DNA of 64,000 bases from Siphonodentalium dalli (Eukaryota; Mollusca; Scaphopoda; Gadilida; Siphonodentaliidae): contig CP136065.1 of NCBI GenBank assembly GCA_032622095.1, positions 56,975,949 to 57,039,948 on the forward strand, written 5' to 3'. The translations under genes and the position numbers were made by a program. Shown piece after piece: positions 35,218-46,634 of the stretch. The notes beneath the pieces were generated by a model that saw nothing but the letters and a program-made list of their open reading frames with translations, did not search any database and was not told where the DNA came from. Each line of letters starts with the position of its first letter. Position 1 is the first letter of the stretch.

Positions 35218-35750
35218 GTAAGTATAATAACACCAGAGTATGTAATATACATGTTTTGATACATTTAGCATGATGTAAATTAAACCAACATGGCGATTTA
35301 CGTTCAAAGTACACCTATTAATATTCGCTTTTCCCCCCCGACATCAAAATACAGTAATGCCCTAAATAATTGACTCCTTAACCACAGCAGAATATGGGTA
35401 ATTTTTCAGGATTTAGTTGGAAATATGGCTTGTTGCCATTCATCGGAAAGTTCTCAGTAAGAGCTTTCCGATGAATGGCAACAAGCCATATTTCCGACTA
35501 AATCCTGAAAAATTACCCATAATTCTGTTGTGGTTAAGGAGTCGATTATTTAGGGCATTACTATATGTTGATAAATACCTAAAATACCTCTATACACACA
35601 TATGAGACGAAATCACCCGAGCATGCAAGATATGTACAGTCTATCCCTTACTAAGTATTTTAATACCAGAGCATGTAATATACATGTTTTGATACATTTA
35701 GCATGACGTTAATTAAACCAACATGCCAATTTGCGCTCCAAAGTACTCAA
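35165..35750 (+). repeat. Duplication of the acidic exon's 3' end
   Basis: The last ~50 bp of the exon plus ~95 bp of intron (35165-35310) recurs at about 35608-35750 ('gaaatcacccgagcatg', 'cagtctatccctta', 'tacatgttttgatacattta'). In the second copy the donor reads ttactaagt, so the GT is lost and it cannot act as an exon end. A12 lies between the copies. Confidence 0.75.
35350..35565. mobile_element. Family A MITE A12
   Basis: Complete palindrome with TA flanks, about 130 bp into the intron after the acidic exon. It has the 'aatttttcagg' subfamily mark in both arms. Confidence 0.85.
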
Positions 35751-35755
35751 ATATA

Positions 35756-35915
35756 TCGATAAATACCTGAAATATAATTCTACAAACATTTGTTTCAGAA
35801 AGTCGCATTGAAGTCATAAAAAATACCTATTGTTTGGGGTCTGAAACTCTGAACACCTGTGGACCATTTGTATTCATTGAAGTTCTGGAATCGGACACGG
35901 AATAATGCTTGACTG
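35756..35915 (+). repeat. Dispersed repeat V, copy 1
   Basis: 'ataaatacctgaa', 'cagaaag(t/a)cgcattgaag', 'tcataaaaaatac' and 'tcgtattcattg'-like blocks are shared with 61571-61735. A 'tttgtttcag' before 'aaagtcgcattg' imitates an acceptor, but the frame stops within seven codons. Confidence 0.6.
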
Positions 35916-36185
35916 TTCAGAAAACATATATTGCATTATCTTTACGCGACTGCTGATTCTCAAATTTACCAAAAAATATAAGAAACAAAGCACATTGTTT
36001 AGCCATATATTGACAAGTTTGTTTGGAATATTGCGCACAGGGATATTTTGAGATAACTGTTACCAAATTATGTCTACATGTTCATACAAAAGTACCGCAT
36101 TTCCAAGCAGATGCAAACATGAAGTAGCATGAAATCTTCACACCTAATATTAAGCATAGTATTTCACATATTTATTAATCTGTCT

Positions 36186-36398
36186 TTAACCCTTTCAGTG
36201 CCAAGTTCGATTTTTGTATCAACCCATGATTCCTTGATAATTTTTCAATTTATTGATTATAATAATGTGATACATTGATGGAAAGAGCTCTAAGAGCTCT
36301 TTCCATCAATGTATCACATTATTATAATCAATAAATTTGAAAAATGATCAAGGAAATATGGGTTGATACAAAAATGGACTTGGCACTGAAAGGGTTAA
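36186..36398. mobile_element. Family E palindromic MITE E2 (TTAA-flanked)
   Basis: TTAA-CCCTTTCAGTGCCAAG at one side and the exact complement at the other; ~103-bp arms with only a few mismatches around the tip 'gagctctaagagctc'. Lies within an FSTL intron, so the pre-mRNA would carry a ~100-bp duplex. Confidence 0.9.
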
Positions 36399-37765
36399 TC
36401 CTGCAATGTCACACATGTGAGCAATTAGTTTAGTTTGAGGGGAGAAGATTAAACATCACTTGATCGGTCTTTATTTATACGATATGTATCAGGAAAGTAA
36501 CAAGAAACCCTCTTTATTGTTCCGTTTTGGAGCATCCATGAGTCTCATGGAACAGCTATCAAAAGAAACCAATATTGAATTTTATGCAATTCTAAAGCAA
36601 TGCCGTAGGAAAAAATGCCAATTTGGAATCTTATTGAGAAGATAAAGTACTTTCTCCAGAGAATAAAAATCCGCCTATTTATTATGATAATTTATTACGA
36701 TATTTTGATCTTGGAAAATGTCAAATGATCAAACCAAATAAATGTCACACTAAAATGTAACCTTTCACGATAGAGGTAGCTATAACACTATGTTGTGTTA
36801 TTGATAGAGATATTACAATCCCCTAGATATCTGCGTTTCCACACCAGGAATCACCCACGGCATCGGATTTTTCTGAATTAATAATCAATTTCATCGTATT
36901 AGTATTTTCAAGTCACAGCAGCCAAGATGTTTATGTTTGTTGGTTATTTTGCCTCGGCTCACCTTCTAGTAAAAAAGATGTATAATACCACATTATCGGG
37001 TGTTCTCTGCAGTATCACAGTTTTCCCGGGCATGTAGTGCTCCAAACACAATGTGACCTCAACAGCTCATAATCTGCCCTACATGTCAGGTGACTGGTAA
37101 AAGGTTACACTGGTGTAAATGTTTTCCATAGGCTCAGTTCTAACGTTTTAGTGTATACTGTTGGCAATATAAATTTTGGTTCCAAAATTTTCTTTAAATC
37201 TGAAAAATTGACATTTGGGGTAACTGTTTATGCAAAAAAATCATGTCGTCCTACCAAGGAATTCGCCTTTAAATCTTGTGTTTTCGTAACTAGTGTCAGA
37301 TCAGCATAAAAAAAATACTGTTATATTTTAGACCACACCAAAAAATTCAAACTTCACTACAAAGGGTTAATTCCTTTGGCTATTTTACCTATGGGAAATC
37401 ATAGGGAAGAGGTGTGATGATTTTTTTTATGCAAAAAGCGCACAAGGCTATTGACCAATCATGGCTCAGTGTTCATTTTATTCTCTCCTATATATTCCTC
37501 CCGCATCCGCTAGATGTCACTCAGAACCCTATTTACACCAGTGTAACCAAAAAAGAGTCTCTGCTTTTCGTTGTAGTCTTTATATTAAAAATATCTTCAC
37601 TGCCAAAAACAAACCTATCGATTCTTTCGATATGTTTTGTCTGTTGACACGGACTGAAATGAGGTTGAAACATTGAATTTTTTTTTCTTGTTCCAAGAAA
37701 TCTTAATTCCAAATTACTGCTTAACACATTCCTCATGCTTCATCAGAGTAAGTGGTAATAATGTT
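36399..37765. other. Anonymous intron DNA
   Basis: No exon fitting phase 1 on both sides was found. Confidence 0.4.
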
Positions 37766-37928
37766 GATAACATGACATTTCTGGCATTGTGGTGTATTAA
37801 GGGCCCTCCAGAAATGTTTTAACAGACATGCACCTTATTAACATCTCTGGCCTTTATAAGCTTTTGGGCTATTTAATTATTCCTGTCTGGCCGTTAATAC
37901 ACCACAACGCTCTCCAATATCATGTTAT
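37766..37928. repeat. Foldback, ~40-bp arms
   Basis: The left arm ataacatgac...tggtgtattaagggcc pairs with ggccgttaatacacca...tcatgttat across an ~84-bp spacer. Single copy here. Confidence 0.65.
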
Positions 37929-38639
37929 AGCTGTTAGTGTTATGCATGATTGAGCGCTGAAGGTCAATCAGATACAAAAGTAAACAAATTTATAACTGAG
38001 TGAAAATAGAAATATAACAATTTAAATATTAATATAAAAATATCATCATACATGGAACAAAGACACAAATCACTTTATTATGCCTTTATAGACAAATAAT
38101 ATATCAATTATTCAGTTTTGTCTTTGTTTTATTCACACAAATGGTATTTGTAGTCTAGAAATCAGGCTTCATAAAAATTATGTTTTATTGTTGTAATTGT
38201 GGCCCGGAAGCCATACACCATCTCTGAAGGCCCTCAAGGCACTTGCTGGGTAAATAGAATGTTATTGAATTCCGACTTCAAATAATGAATATCGACATAC
38301 ATGTACATGTATCTGAGTGCCACTACCGTGTTATCATATATCAGCTTTAAGGAAGGTGTATCTCTTCCCTGAACTTTAAGTAATGTATTGACTCAAACTT
38401 ATACTAATTTTGAGTTGGCAAAACTGGAGTTTTTAGTATACCCGGCCGGAAATCATGTTATAAAATACTAAAATGCATACACGCCTGATCCAAAAATTTA
38501 TGCCTACTGAAAATATAGAACAAATTATGACGTCATTCATCTGTGAAATATTTTTTCAATTTGTTTTTTCACAAATTGGGAGAGGAAATAATAGTTTAGA
38601 ACGTTAGGCAACAAGAATTTAATCTAGTTTACGAACCTC
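37929..38639. other. Anonymous intron DNA
   Basis: Nothing recognised. Confidence 0.4.
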
Positions 38640-38840
38640 TCCTACAACTTTTTCCCCCCAATATTGTAAAAAAAATGAAAGATTTTTTTGCTTGGATAAT
38701 GATCATAATGATTAAAATATAAAGCATGTGGTGTAGAAAATAGTTGATGGCAGAGTCTTTTCTTTTGCACTCTCCTTCTTTTCCAATTACTAGTATTTAA
38801 ACTTTTTTTATGGGAAGAAATACCTTTCAATGACAGTTCC
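38640..38840 (+). repeat. Dispersed repeat Q, copy 1
   Basis: Shares 'acaactttttcc', 'gaagcatg(t/c)' and 'gggaagaaatacct' in the same order with 45215-45455. Strongly diverged. Confidence 0.5.
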
Positions 38841-38869
38841 GTGCAGTCAGATCAATTTAAATTTTATTA

Positions 38870-39345
38870 CTGCAGCAGAGCATGCAGAAGTTAATGTGGT
38901 ATGTGGTAGAAGTCATTATTGTCACCTCAGTTTAAAACACCTCGAAGCTAACTGTTTATCATGGCATCATTTAAATCTCCTAGCAGCTAGCTATCGCTCT
39001 AATTTGAGATAATAATACTGTGCTATCATTCGAAGATCTCATTACTAATTCATGGTTATTGTTTACCATCCAAAAAACAGAAAATTCTGCGAAACTTGGT
39101 TTGAAGGCACCTTTCATTTAGTGAAACGCCATCTATAACACGGGAGCATGCAGAAATTAATATGTGGTTATACGCAGCTGAAGTCAGCATTGTCACCACA
39201 GTTTAAAACACCCTGGAGCTAACTATTGATCATGGCGTTGTTTAAATCTCCTAGCAGATAGTTATCACGCTATATTAAGATAATAGAGCTGTGCTATCAT
39301 TCGACGATCTCATTACTAATTCATGGTAATTATTTATCATCCAAA
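38870..39345 (+). repeat. ~205-bp direct duplication R
   Basis: Copies at about 38870-39080 and 39140-39345 share 'agcatgcagaa(g/a)ttaat', 'gtttaaaacacc', 'tttaaatctcctagcag', 'ctgtgctatcattcga' and 'tctcattactaattcatgg'. Divergence ~12 percent by eye. Confidence 0.75.
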
Positions 39346-40168
39346 TGTTTACTGAGTTGATTGGCACCGAGCAGTACTCCTGTCCTGCAGAGACAACGAT
39401 ATTGATTCGATATTAACTCGCTACATCATTTGGCTCCGGACAATTACGTTTATCGAAGTTTCATAATCGGTAGCTTCCAGTACTTTGATTGTCAGCATGG
39501 GGTTATTGAATAATTGATTTTGCATACGTATTTCGGGGGATAATCTACCATTATTGGGCTTGGAATTCATGAATAATTCTGTCTTTTGGTGTGTGAACGA
39601 TGTCTAACTTGACCTTATTTTATCGCATTGTTAATTCAGTTCGTACGAGTTTAGCCATATTGGGACATCAATTTCGCAATAGTCTAGGAGTCTTAGTTAC
39701 TATGGATACTAGTAATACTTCACTTAGGGCAAGGTCTAGTCTAATGAGTGACCTTGCTATGGTTATCACGTCATCCGCTGCTTAATAGTCAATTTTTACA
39801 ATAAATTTTGTTACAAATGGTTTAATAGTGAATGAATATTGCCATTACCATGGATTTCTGCCATTTAAAAGGACCATTTTGTTGTTAACTCTCCCATTCC
39901 CATTCGTTATCACTAATTAACCTAGAAAATCTATCAATAATGGCAAGGATGCATATTTATTATGTGACATAGGGTGCATAGTACAGTGACATAGGGTGCA
40001 TAGAACAGTGACAAGTGATTGTTCCTGCAGTTCAAAAGGCTTTTCTGAAAATAAAATTCACACATGAGATTTTGGAAACAAAAATATTATTTCTGATTCT
40101 TGGGTGAGGGAGGAAAACTCAGGAAATGTAACCTAGTTTATCTCCCCCCACTTAAAAGTATATTTTCC
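39346..40168. other. Anonymous intron DNA
   Basis: A short direct repeat of 'gtgacatagggtgcata' lies at 39964-40001. Otherwise nothing. Confidence 0.4.
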
Positions 40169-40310
40169 TTAACCCTTTCATGATGGGAGCTGCGCTGGTG
40201 CAGCATTAAAGATCATGTGCCAGTGCATTCTCTTATATATGAGAGTCTCCCTAAGGGAGACTCGCATATATAAGAGAATGCACTGGCTTTAATACAAGGT
40301 CAAAATAAGT
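40169..40310. mobile_element. Family C 5' fragment C4
   Basis: TTAA-CCCTTTCATGATGGGAGC and one intact hairpin (gagtctccctaagggagactc at its tip). The right half is absent. Confidence 0.75.
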
Positions 40311-41011
40311 CGATAAATAATTGTAGAACCTAAATGGGTGCTATCCCTCGCAAAAATCTTATTGGAATCTTTCCATTCATTGCCTGAGTGAGAAACAATT
40401 GGTCCCTTCAGTGTAAATTCATGTTCCTGATATTGTAAATATGAAGAGCATTTGTCTTAATTCTATGCAAAAAGTTGGAAACAGATAATTAATTTACAAG
40501 ACCTCAGTAATACTTTTCAGAGCCAATGAAGGCTATATATTAGTCTTTCGGGTATCTACCTATTTTGGTAGCTAGAACTTGACTAATGAGTGAAATTAGT
40601 AGGTCTAGTTTGAGGCTTAAAGTGTATGCCTTGCTTTGACATATTGCACCTGTTTATGCTTATATTATCATTCATAATACAACTCAACAGTGGACAGTTT
40701 GGTTTATACCATACTATATACTACACATTTCTTTGACAGTAGGTTGCTCCTATGTGGTCCCCTGTTGAGCATGATAGCACATGTTCTAGGATGAAGTAAA
40801 GAATAGGACCATGGTATATGTTGTAACTGGCAGAAGAGCCTGAAGTAGAAGTATTCTAAAAGTTGGAGGAGTAATAAATATACGCCGTAGCCTGAATTTA
40901 TGTCTCCTCTCATAGCTGTTGAAAGTGACGTTAAACCACAGTTTAACAAAACAAAAGAAGTTTGGCCTCAAAGACTGAAATTGTATCGAGTCTGCCATGA
41001 ATAAGCCTTAA
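40311..41011. other. Anonymous intron DNA
   Basis: Nothing recognised. Confidence 0.4.
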
Positions 41012-41457
41012 AAGGCAGGCCAGAAAATATGGTGCCGGACATTTGCAGAAGGAGGTCCCATAGGGTGAATTTACTAAATTATTCTTCTGGGGACCTCATT
41101 TTGCATGGCCTCATATGGGAAACATGGGATCAAATTTAAGTTCCCAGATTGTGAAGATAGTTATGTGCACCCATTGGGCACCTGAATGAATGAATGGGAG
41201 TCGGCGTGTCCCGTCCCGTTCCCCAACCTTATTATGCATTGTGTCATCTGCTAATTTGGGAATATAGAGAAAATAAACTAAAAAAGATAAATAAACTGTC
41301 TCAAGAAACTAAAAAATATTGTTAATTTTATAATAAAGATACTTTTCAGAGAAAATGAAGCCTAAGCAGAATGAGGTCTCCAGAAGGTATATTTAGTGGT
41401 GCTAGCCCACTGGTGAGCCCATTCCGCAAATGTCTGGCACTGTAATTTCAGGCCTGC
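41012..41457 (-). mobile_element. Family D element D4, decayed full-length form
   Basis: Both subterminal hairpins are recognisable but eroded, with ~230 bp of interior ('acctcatatgggaaacatg', 'gttcccagattg') related to D8. It ends ~40 bp before the acceptor of the Kazal exon, so the branch-point region of that intron is likely to be element-derived or squeezed beside it. Confidence 0.65.
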
Positions 41458-41498
41458 TTATAAGGCATGTGTACTGATCTTATTTTGTATATTTACAG

Positions 41499-41717
41499 TG
41501 AGTTGCCAGATAGAGTCAGACTGTTCACCAGGACGGACATGTATTAACGACGTGTGTATGTGTGGCATGAAGGGTTACTGCCTCTCCCATAGTAAGCCTG
41601 TCTGCGGATCTGATGGCATTCTTTACGACAGCCACTGTGAACTGCATAGGACAGCATGCCATTCACGCATCCATATCAAAATAGATCACCAGGGACTTTG
41701 CTTCGAGAAGGAAAAAG
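41499..41717 (+). CDS. FSTL4/5-like: FSTL4/5-like gene, follistatin/Kazal exon
   Basis: A 219-bp phase 1-1 exon between acceptor ttttgtatatttacag and donor aaaag|gtaaac, encoding one complete follistatin-type module. Ten cysteines fall at exon residues 3, 9, 15, 20, 22, 28, 36, 47, 54 and 68, the number expected for an EGF-like FOLN part plus Kazal part. The core KPVCGSDGILYDSHCELHR is very close to the same stretch of vertebrate FSTL4/5 and SPARC-like proteins. In related proteins this module binds TGF-beta-family ligands or heparin; its ligand here is unknown. No protease-inhibitor claim is made. Preceded by D4 and followed by a MITE-rich 6.2-kb intron. Confidence 0.92.
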
Positions 41718-41892
41718 GTAAACCATATCCGCTAGGCAGAGATGTATTTTTTCCACTTATTTCTTAGGCCATTTTAAGTAAATCACACCGATTAAGAGAT
41801 TAGCTTATTGTTTCACCATTTTCCTCTCATATCCACTGTCAGTGATCTTCATCAGACTTTCAGTATATGTTCATGTCAAAATTAGGGCTGAA

Positions 41893-42189
41893 TCTATATA
41901 TAAAAATGAGTACGATATGTTTGTCAGTCCATCCATCCTTCTGTCTGTTCGCGATTTTTCTCCCAGACCCTTGGACCGATTTCAACCAAATTTATAGTAG
42001 TGAGTTGGGGTACCCCGTCGGATGTTAAATCAGCATTAGTTTTTCAAAATTTTGATTTAAAACATCACTGTTGTTTTTTTGGTTAAATTGAGCAAGGAGT
42101 TAATCTAAAAATTAATTCAATGTAGTGTGTGCTTCACAGGCCCATACGCCACTGAGTAAAGGCTCCCAAACAGAGCCTGTTTCAGCTAG
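41893..42189 (+). mobile_element. Non-autonomous Helitron J1
   Basis: A|TCTATATATAAAAATGAG at the start and 'aggctcccaaacagagcct' (6-bp stem hairpin) then 'gtttcag' CTAG|T at the end. TC/CTAG termini, a hairpin ~7-11 nt before the 3' end and insertion between A and T satisfy the Helitron rules. ~297 bp, no coding. Confidence 0.8.
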
Positions 42190-42258
42190 TAGTAATAAAA
42201 AACAAAATGTGATTTATTTTCTCTCAGATAATGTGCCATGAATTCCATTTTGTCTCAC

Positions 42259-42364
42259 AGAGCTTGCCAATGAATGGCAACAAGCCATATTTCCGACTAA
42301 ATCCTGAAAAGTTACCCATAATTCTCCTATGGATAAGGAGTCAATTATTTAGTGCATTGCTGTA
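42259..42364. mobile_element. Family A half-element A13
   Basis: Right arm only, from the palindrome centre, with more substitutions than other copies (cataattctcctatgg), so an older copy. Confidence 0.75.
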
Positions 42365-42689
42365 ACTTAGCATCCCTATCAATGAAGAATGGACCATTCC
42401 CAATGTATACTTCCAGAACTGAGTGGGGGAATCCATTCAGTAATAAGGGGTTTAACACACATCGTACGCTGACCAATTGAGAATGGTTCGTAATAATTTC
42501 TGTAATACATCTCCTCTAATTGCTTCTCGTATGGGGAAGCTTGTTGCAATCAGCTCGTAATCAGCAAATCCTCTAGTTCCCATCAAGATGGCATAATTAT
42601 CCTGAATATTTCTTCAGGCGGGGCCCTCAATTCCGTCTGACATTTCGAAGTTACTTCACATCGTCGTCAAGTGATCAATTATCTCTAGA

Positions 42690-42802
42690 AGATGTATGAT
42701 TAAGAATAAGTATTTTTGGTGATTGTTAATGGAGACTTATCTCTAGATGATGAGCACTATTGTATGATTAAGAATAAGTATTTTGGTGATTGCTAATGGA
42801 GA
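42690..42802 (+). repeat. ~60-bp tandem duplication
   Basis: 'gtatgattaagaataagtat' and 'ggtgattg(t/c)taatggagac' each occur twice. Confidence 0.7.
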
Positions 42803-42819
42803 CATGATCTTTGTGACAT

Positions 42820-43221
42820 TTAACCCTTTACCCAACAAACCGGCCAAAACCGGCCAAATAAAGCTTCAACAGCCTAAAATATCTTCGGTCTGTCTCAATA
42901 GAACCATACAAATATGGATATCATTGGAACCGGCTCATTGACCACATTGTGATGGTTACAGTTATGCCCTGCGCCAATGCATTCTCTTATATATTCGAGT
43001 CGACCATAGGTCGCCTCGCATATATAAGAGAATGCATTGGCCTAAAAAAATTATTTTTTTAACACTTTTTACCATTTTTTCTTACATTCTTTGACAATTT
43101 TTAAATTTTTAATGTGTTAAGCCAATGCATTCTCTTATATATGCGAGGCGACCTATGGTCGACTCGCATATATATAAGAGAATGCATTGGCACAAGGCCC
43201 TTCTGTTGGGTAAAGGGTTAA
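42820..43221 (-). mobile_element. Family B MITE B5 (reverse orientation)
   Basis: TTAA-flanked and complete; the one-sided tail comes first, so it lies opposite to B1-B4. Both hairpins are intact. Confidence 0.88.
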
Positions 43222-43299
43222 TGGATTTAGTAGTGTGTCTTTATACTTTGAATCAGCAAGGCCTCATATATTTAACTCTTTGGTTACAAATAATGTTTT

Positions 43300-43690
43300 T
43301 AAAAAGGGTATGTAGGAATCAGCTTGGCCCTCTGTCTGTCCATAGACGCAACTTTGTTTGGGCTTTTATTCCTACATTTTTCATTCAATATTTAAAAAAC
43401 TTGGCACAGATATTTAGTTGCATGTGAACCTGTGCACCTGCGATTATGAGGTATGTCTGACTTTTTGTTGTGGAGTTATCCCCCTTTTTTTACTTAGAAA
43501 ATGTTCTCAAGATGCATTTTTTTGTCTGAGCTTTTATTCGTAAAATTTCAGTCAATATTTTGAAACTGTTCAGAGATATTTATTACCATGGAAACCTGAT
43601 GACCTGCAATTATGAGGTCCATCCGACTTTTTTGTGGAGTTACCCCACTTTTACGAATTAATCTTTTTCGCAAATCAGTATGTCAGTCTG
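43300..43690 (+). mobile_element. Pearl-like element P4 (two units)
   Basis: Two ~200-bp units with 'gcttttattc(c/g)ta', 'attatgaggt', 'gtggagttaccc/atcccc'. A related single unit (P5) is at 55.6 kb, sharing 'aggaatcagc' at its left edge. Confidence 0.5.
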
Positions 43691-43936
43691 TCCATCTATG
43701 TGCATAACTGAAGTGCGTAAAATATTTCTGCCACTGGCTGCCATGATAGCCCACCTCTAGTTTAAATTGTTTTTGCTATACGTCTTGGAGAAATTAAAAT
43801 AAATTCAAATTTCAAATTGGGATGTGGCTTAAGAGCATTACGTGCATCCACCCATCATTTTGTTTGGCTATTCGGCCCGGTGTCTGGCCAAGCAAATACC
43901 GTATCTGAACCATGGTAAATGAAAGTTTATTATTGA

Positions 43937-44185
43937 CTAGCTGAGACAGGCTCCCGAAGTGAGCTTTTATTCAGCTTATGAGGGGCCCTTTGCACACATC
44001 TTGATCTTAAACAGAACCTTTATTCAGTGGAGGCCCCTTTTGATCGTTTAAAACTTTTGATTTAAAAAAATATATAAATTTTTTAGATAATTTTTTTAAT
44101 CAAAATTTTGAAAAACTAATGCCGTTATAACATCGCCGGGGTATCCTGAGTCGCCACACCAAATTTGGTTGAGAGGAGATATTTT
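43937..44185 (-). mobile_element. Helitron J2, 5' truncated
   Basis: On the minus strand it ends 'gggagcctgtctcag' CTAG|T like J1, and shares 'caccaaatttgg' and 'ggataccccgg' with it. The TC start is missing. Confidence 0.6.
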
Positions 44186-44699
44186 GGGTTGGTGGATCCA
44201 TAAACTAATACTAATAAACTAAGACTAATAAACATGGCCTACCAGAAAATAAAATGATCTGCCTGAATGCGAGTTATGGAGGGGAATTTATTGCAGTTTG
44301 TTTGGGGGAATAATTCTTTTGAAATGAGATTGATTTATGGTCATTGAGATACAGAACCAATCAACAGATGAATTGTTCTCATCGCTACATGTCGAAGATT
44401 ACGTTCTCCAATTTTAGGAAGACTTCATTGACAGCCTAATGAAATCATGTCCATACAATCGGTAAATTGTCTAGCCATTGGTAGGATTTTACTGACCAGA
44501 TCGTATTCTGCAACTATTATTTTATGAATAAAGGGGTATTTCCATGCTTGGACATTCATTGCTTAATTTGTTATCCAAGATCAATAATAGGCTAATCCTT
44601 TGATGACTGTAAACTCAGTGATGGGTCGATTCCCATTCATTCAGCTCCGTTCATGTGTCCTTGATATTTAGTTGGTCAGTATACTAATGCAACAGCAAT
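44186..44699. other. Anonymous intron DNA
   Basis: Nothing recognised. Confidence 0.4.
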
Positions 44700-45212
44700 T
44701 TAACCCTTTCATGATGGGAGCTGCACTGGCGCAACATTAGAGACCCTTTGCCAGTGCATTCTCTTATACCATAGGTTGCCTCACATATATAAGAGAATGC
44801 ATTTGCCTAACAATTTTTTATAAATTTTTCCTAAATTCGTTAACAATTTTTATAAATTTTTATCATTTTTTCTTCCATTTTTTGACAATTTTTATCTTTT
44901 GTTTTTTAAATTTCTTACATTCTATAACAATTGTTTCAGTTTTTTATTAATTTTTCTTCCATTTTTTGTCAATTTATATATTTTTTTCTTCCCTTCATTA
45001 AATTTTTTTGTCATTTTTTATCATTATTTCTTAATTCTTTAACAATTTTTTTTAATATAATAAAAAATATAATATAATAATATAAAATTTGTTAGGCCAA
45101 TGCATTCTTTTATATATGCAAGGCGACCTATGGTCGACTCGCATATATAAGAGAATGCATTGGCACAGATTTTTCACAAAATTTCAGGAAGCTCCAGCAA
45201 TGAAAGGGTTTA
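44700..45212. mobile_element. Family C MITE C5 with expanded AT linker
   Basis: TTAA at the left, TTTA (mutated) at the right. The first hairpin is shortened. The ~270-bp linker is the reverse-complement version of the C3 linker, rich in 'ttcttacattctttaac'-like units, so linker orientation differs between copies while the ends do not. Confidence 0.75.
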
Positions 45213-45214
45213 TC

Positions 45215-45455
45215 TCCTGGTTTACACATTTACAAACCCTTACAACTTTTTCCTCATTATTCTAAAAAAAAACAAAAAACTTTTCTGTATGATTGGTTTA
45301 AGTTCACACTGAATAAAATATGAAGCATGCTGTCACAGTGGTGAAGAAAATATTTGATATCAGTCTTATTTTTGCTTTCATCTTTTTCTCCATTATTTAA
45401 TCAGTTTTGTGGGAAGAAATACCTCAATTTACTTTTATAATTTGAGGACAATTCT
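45215..45455 (+). repeat. Dispersed repeat Q, copy 2
   Basis: Counterpart of 38640-38840; see shared markers there. Confidence 0.5.
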
Positions 45456-46634
45456 GCAATTTTTATTTTTTTTCCTTCCTGCATCTACTTTTTTTCAAAC
45501 CAAATGTTCGTAAACCATTCTAATTAATTGTGGCCTGAGCTGAATGTTTTTGAGAACCTTGTCCATGGCCATTCTTCCCTGTCAGTTCAATCATGTTAGC
45601 TGTTTGAGAACAGAAGTGAACTTTAAAGATGCTCTTTCTGATTTTACTCCATAAAACACTAACCACCTCTATGTTTTCTATTTTTTTTTCTCCAGAAAAT
45701 AATTAGATCTGACCCATGTCTCTAAGTTTTAAAATGTTTTTAAAATTTGTCAGGCTATAAAAAATTCCATTGAATGTCTCTTATAAAGAGTGCCATGGTT
45801 CCGTCACCCAAAAGCTGTAGATAATATAGACTGTTATGAGCTTTTATGATCGTTTTCGGTGTACATGCATTACTTACTAATGACTTTGTGGATTTTTGCG
45901 ACACCTGTACCATAAGAATGATGCTGATGATTGCAAGTATATTTTCTTTTTCTTTTGCCTTGAAAACTGAAGATTAATTTAGAAAATTTGGTGTAAAATC
46001 AGAACATGCATCTTCAAGTTTACCCTTTCATTACATAGGGTCAAGGGTCACAACTAGGCACAATATTTGAACCGCGTTTAACTTTACAGTCAAACTCCCC
46101 TCAAACTCAAAACCTATATCTAGCCACTGTTATGAAACTCAGAAGTTCACCGACGAGCTTTGAACTCATACCACTGTGTTGACAGTGACTAGAAGTTGAA
46201 CACTCGATCCATTGAGCTATCTATATTTATATCTAGTACCTATCGCGAGTATCGTGAGTATCTAGTAATTGAAATGGGTACAACCTAAAGAGCGATGTCA
46301 GCAACTTCTTCCATATTATTACCAACTAAGCCCTGATTTTGCAGCCGCACAATATATTTGGTTATTATTCATAATTATAATATAAGGGACATGGGGCTAA
46401 GTGCACAGATTTCATATTTCAACCACATATTTCCCATATTTTAATTTTCATTTTACATTTCGCCTGCTTTTGTGTGTAGCAACTACCGATTGACATGCAG
46501 TTTGATTGACATGCAGTTCGCCCCAGAAGAATTCCGCTTAGCCACCAATTGTCATACCTTGTAATTTACATATGTAAAACTTACATGTAAAAGTTTTATA
46601 GTATTAACTCCTGGCTAATTCCAGTATTGAAGGG
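45456..46634. other. Anonymous intron DNA
   Basis: A direct repeat of 'gattgacatgcagtt' at 46490-46518. Nothing else recognised. Confidence 0.4.

Noticed and set aside
35800-35825. tttgtttcag at 35790-35800 as an FSTL acceptor
   Set aside because: The frame after it stops within seven codons, and the sequence belongs to dispersed repeat V.
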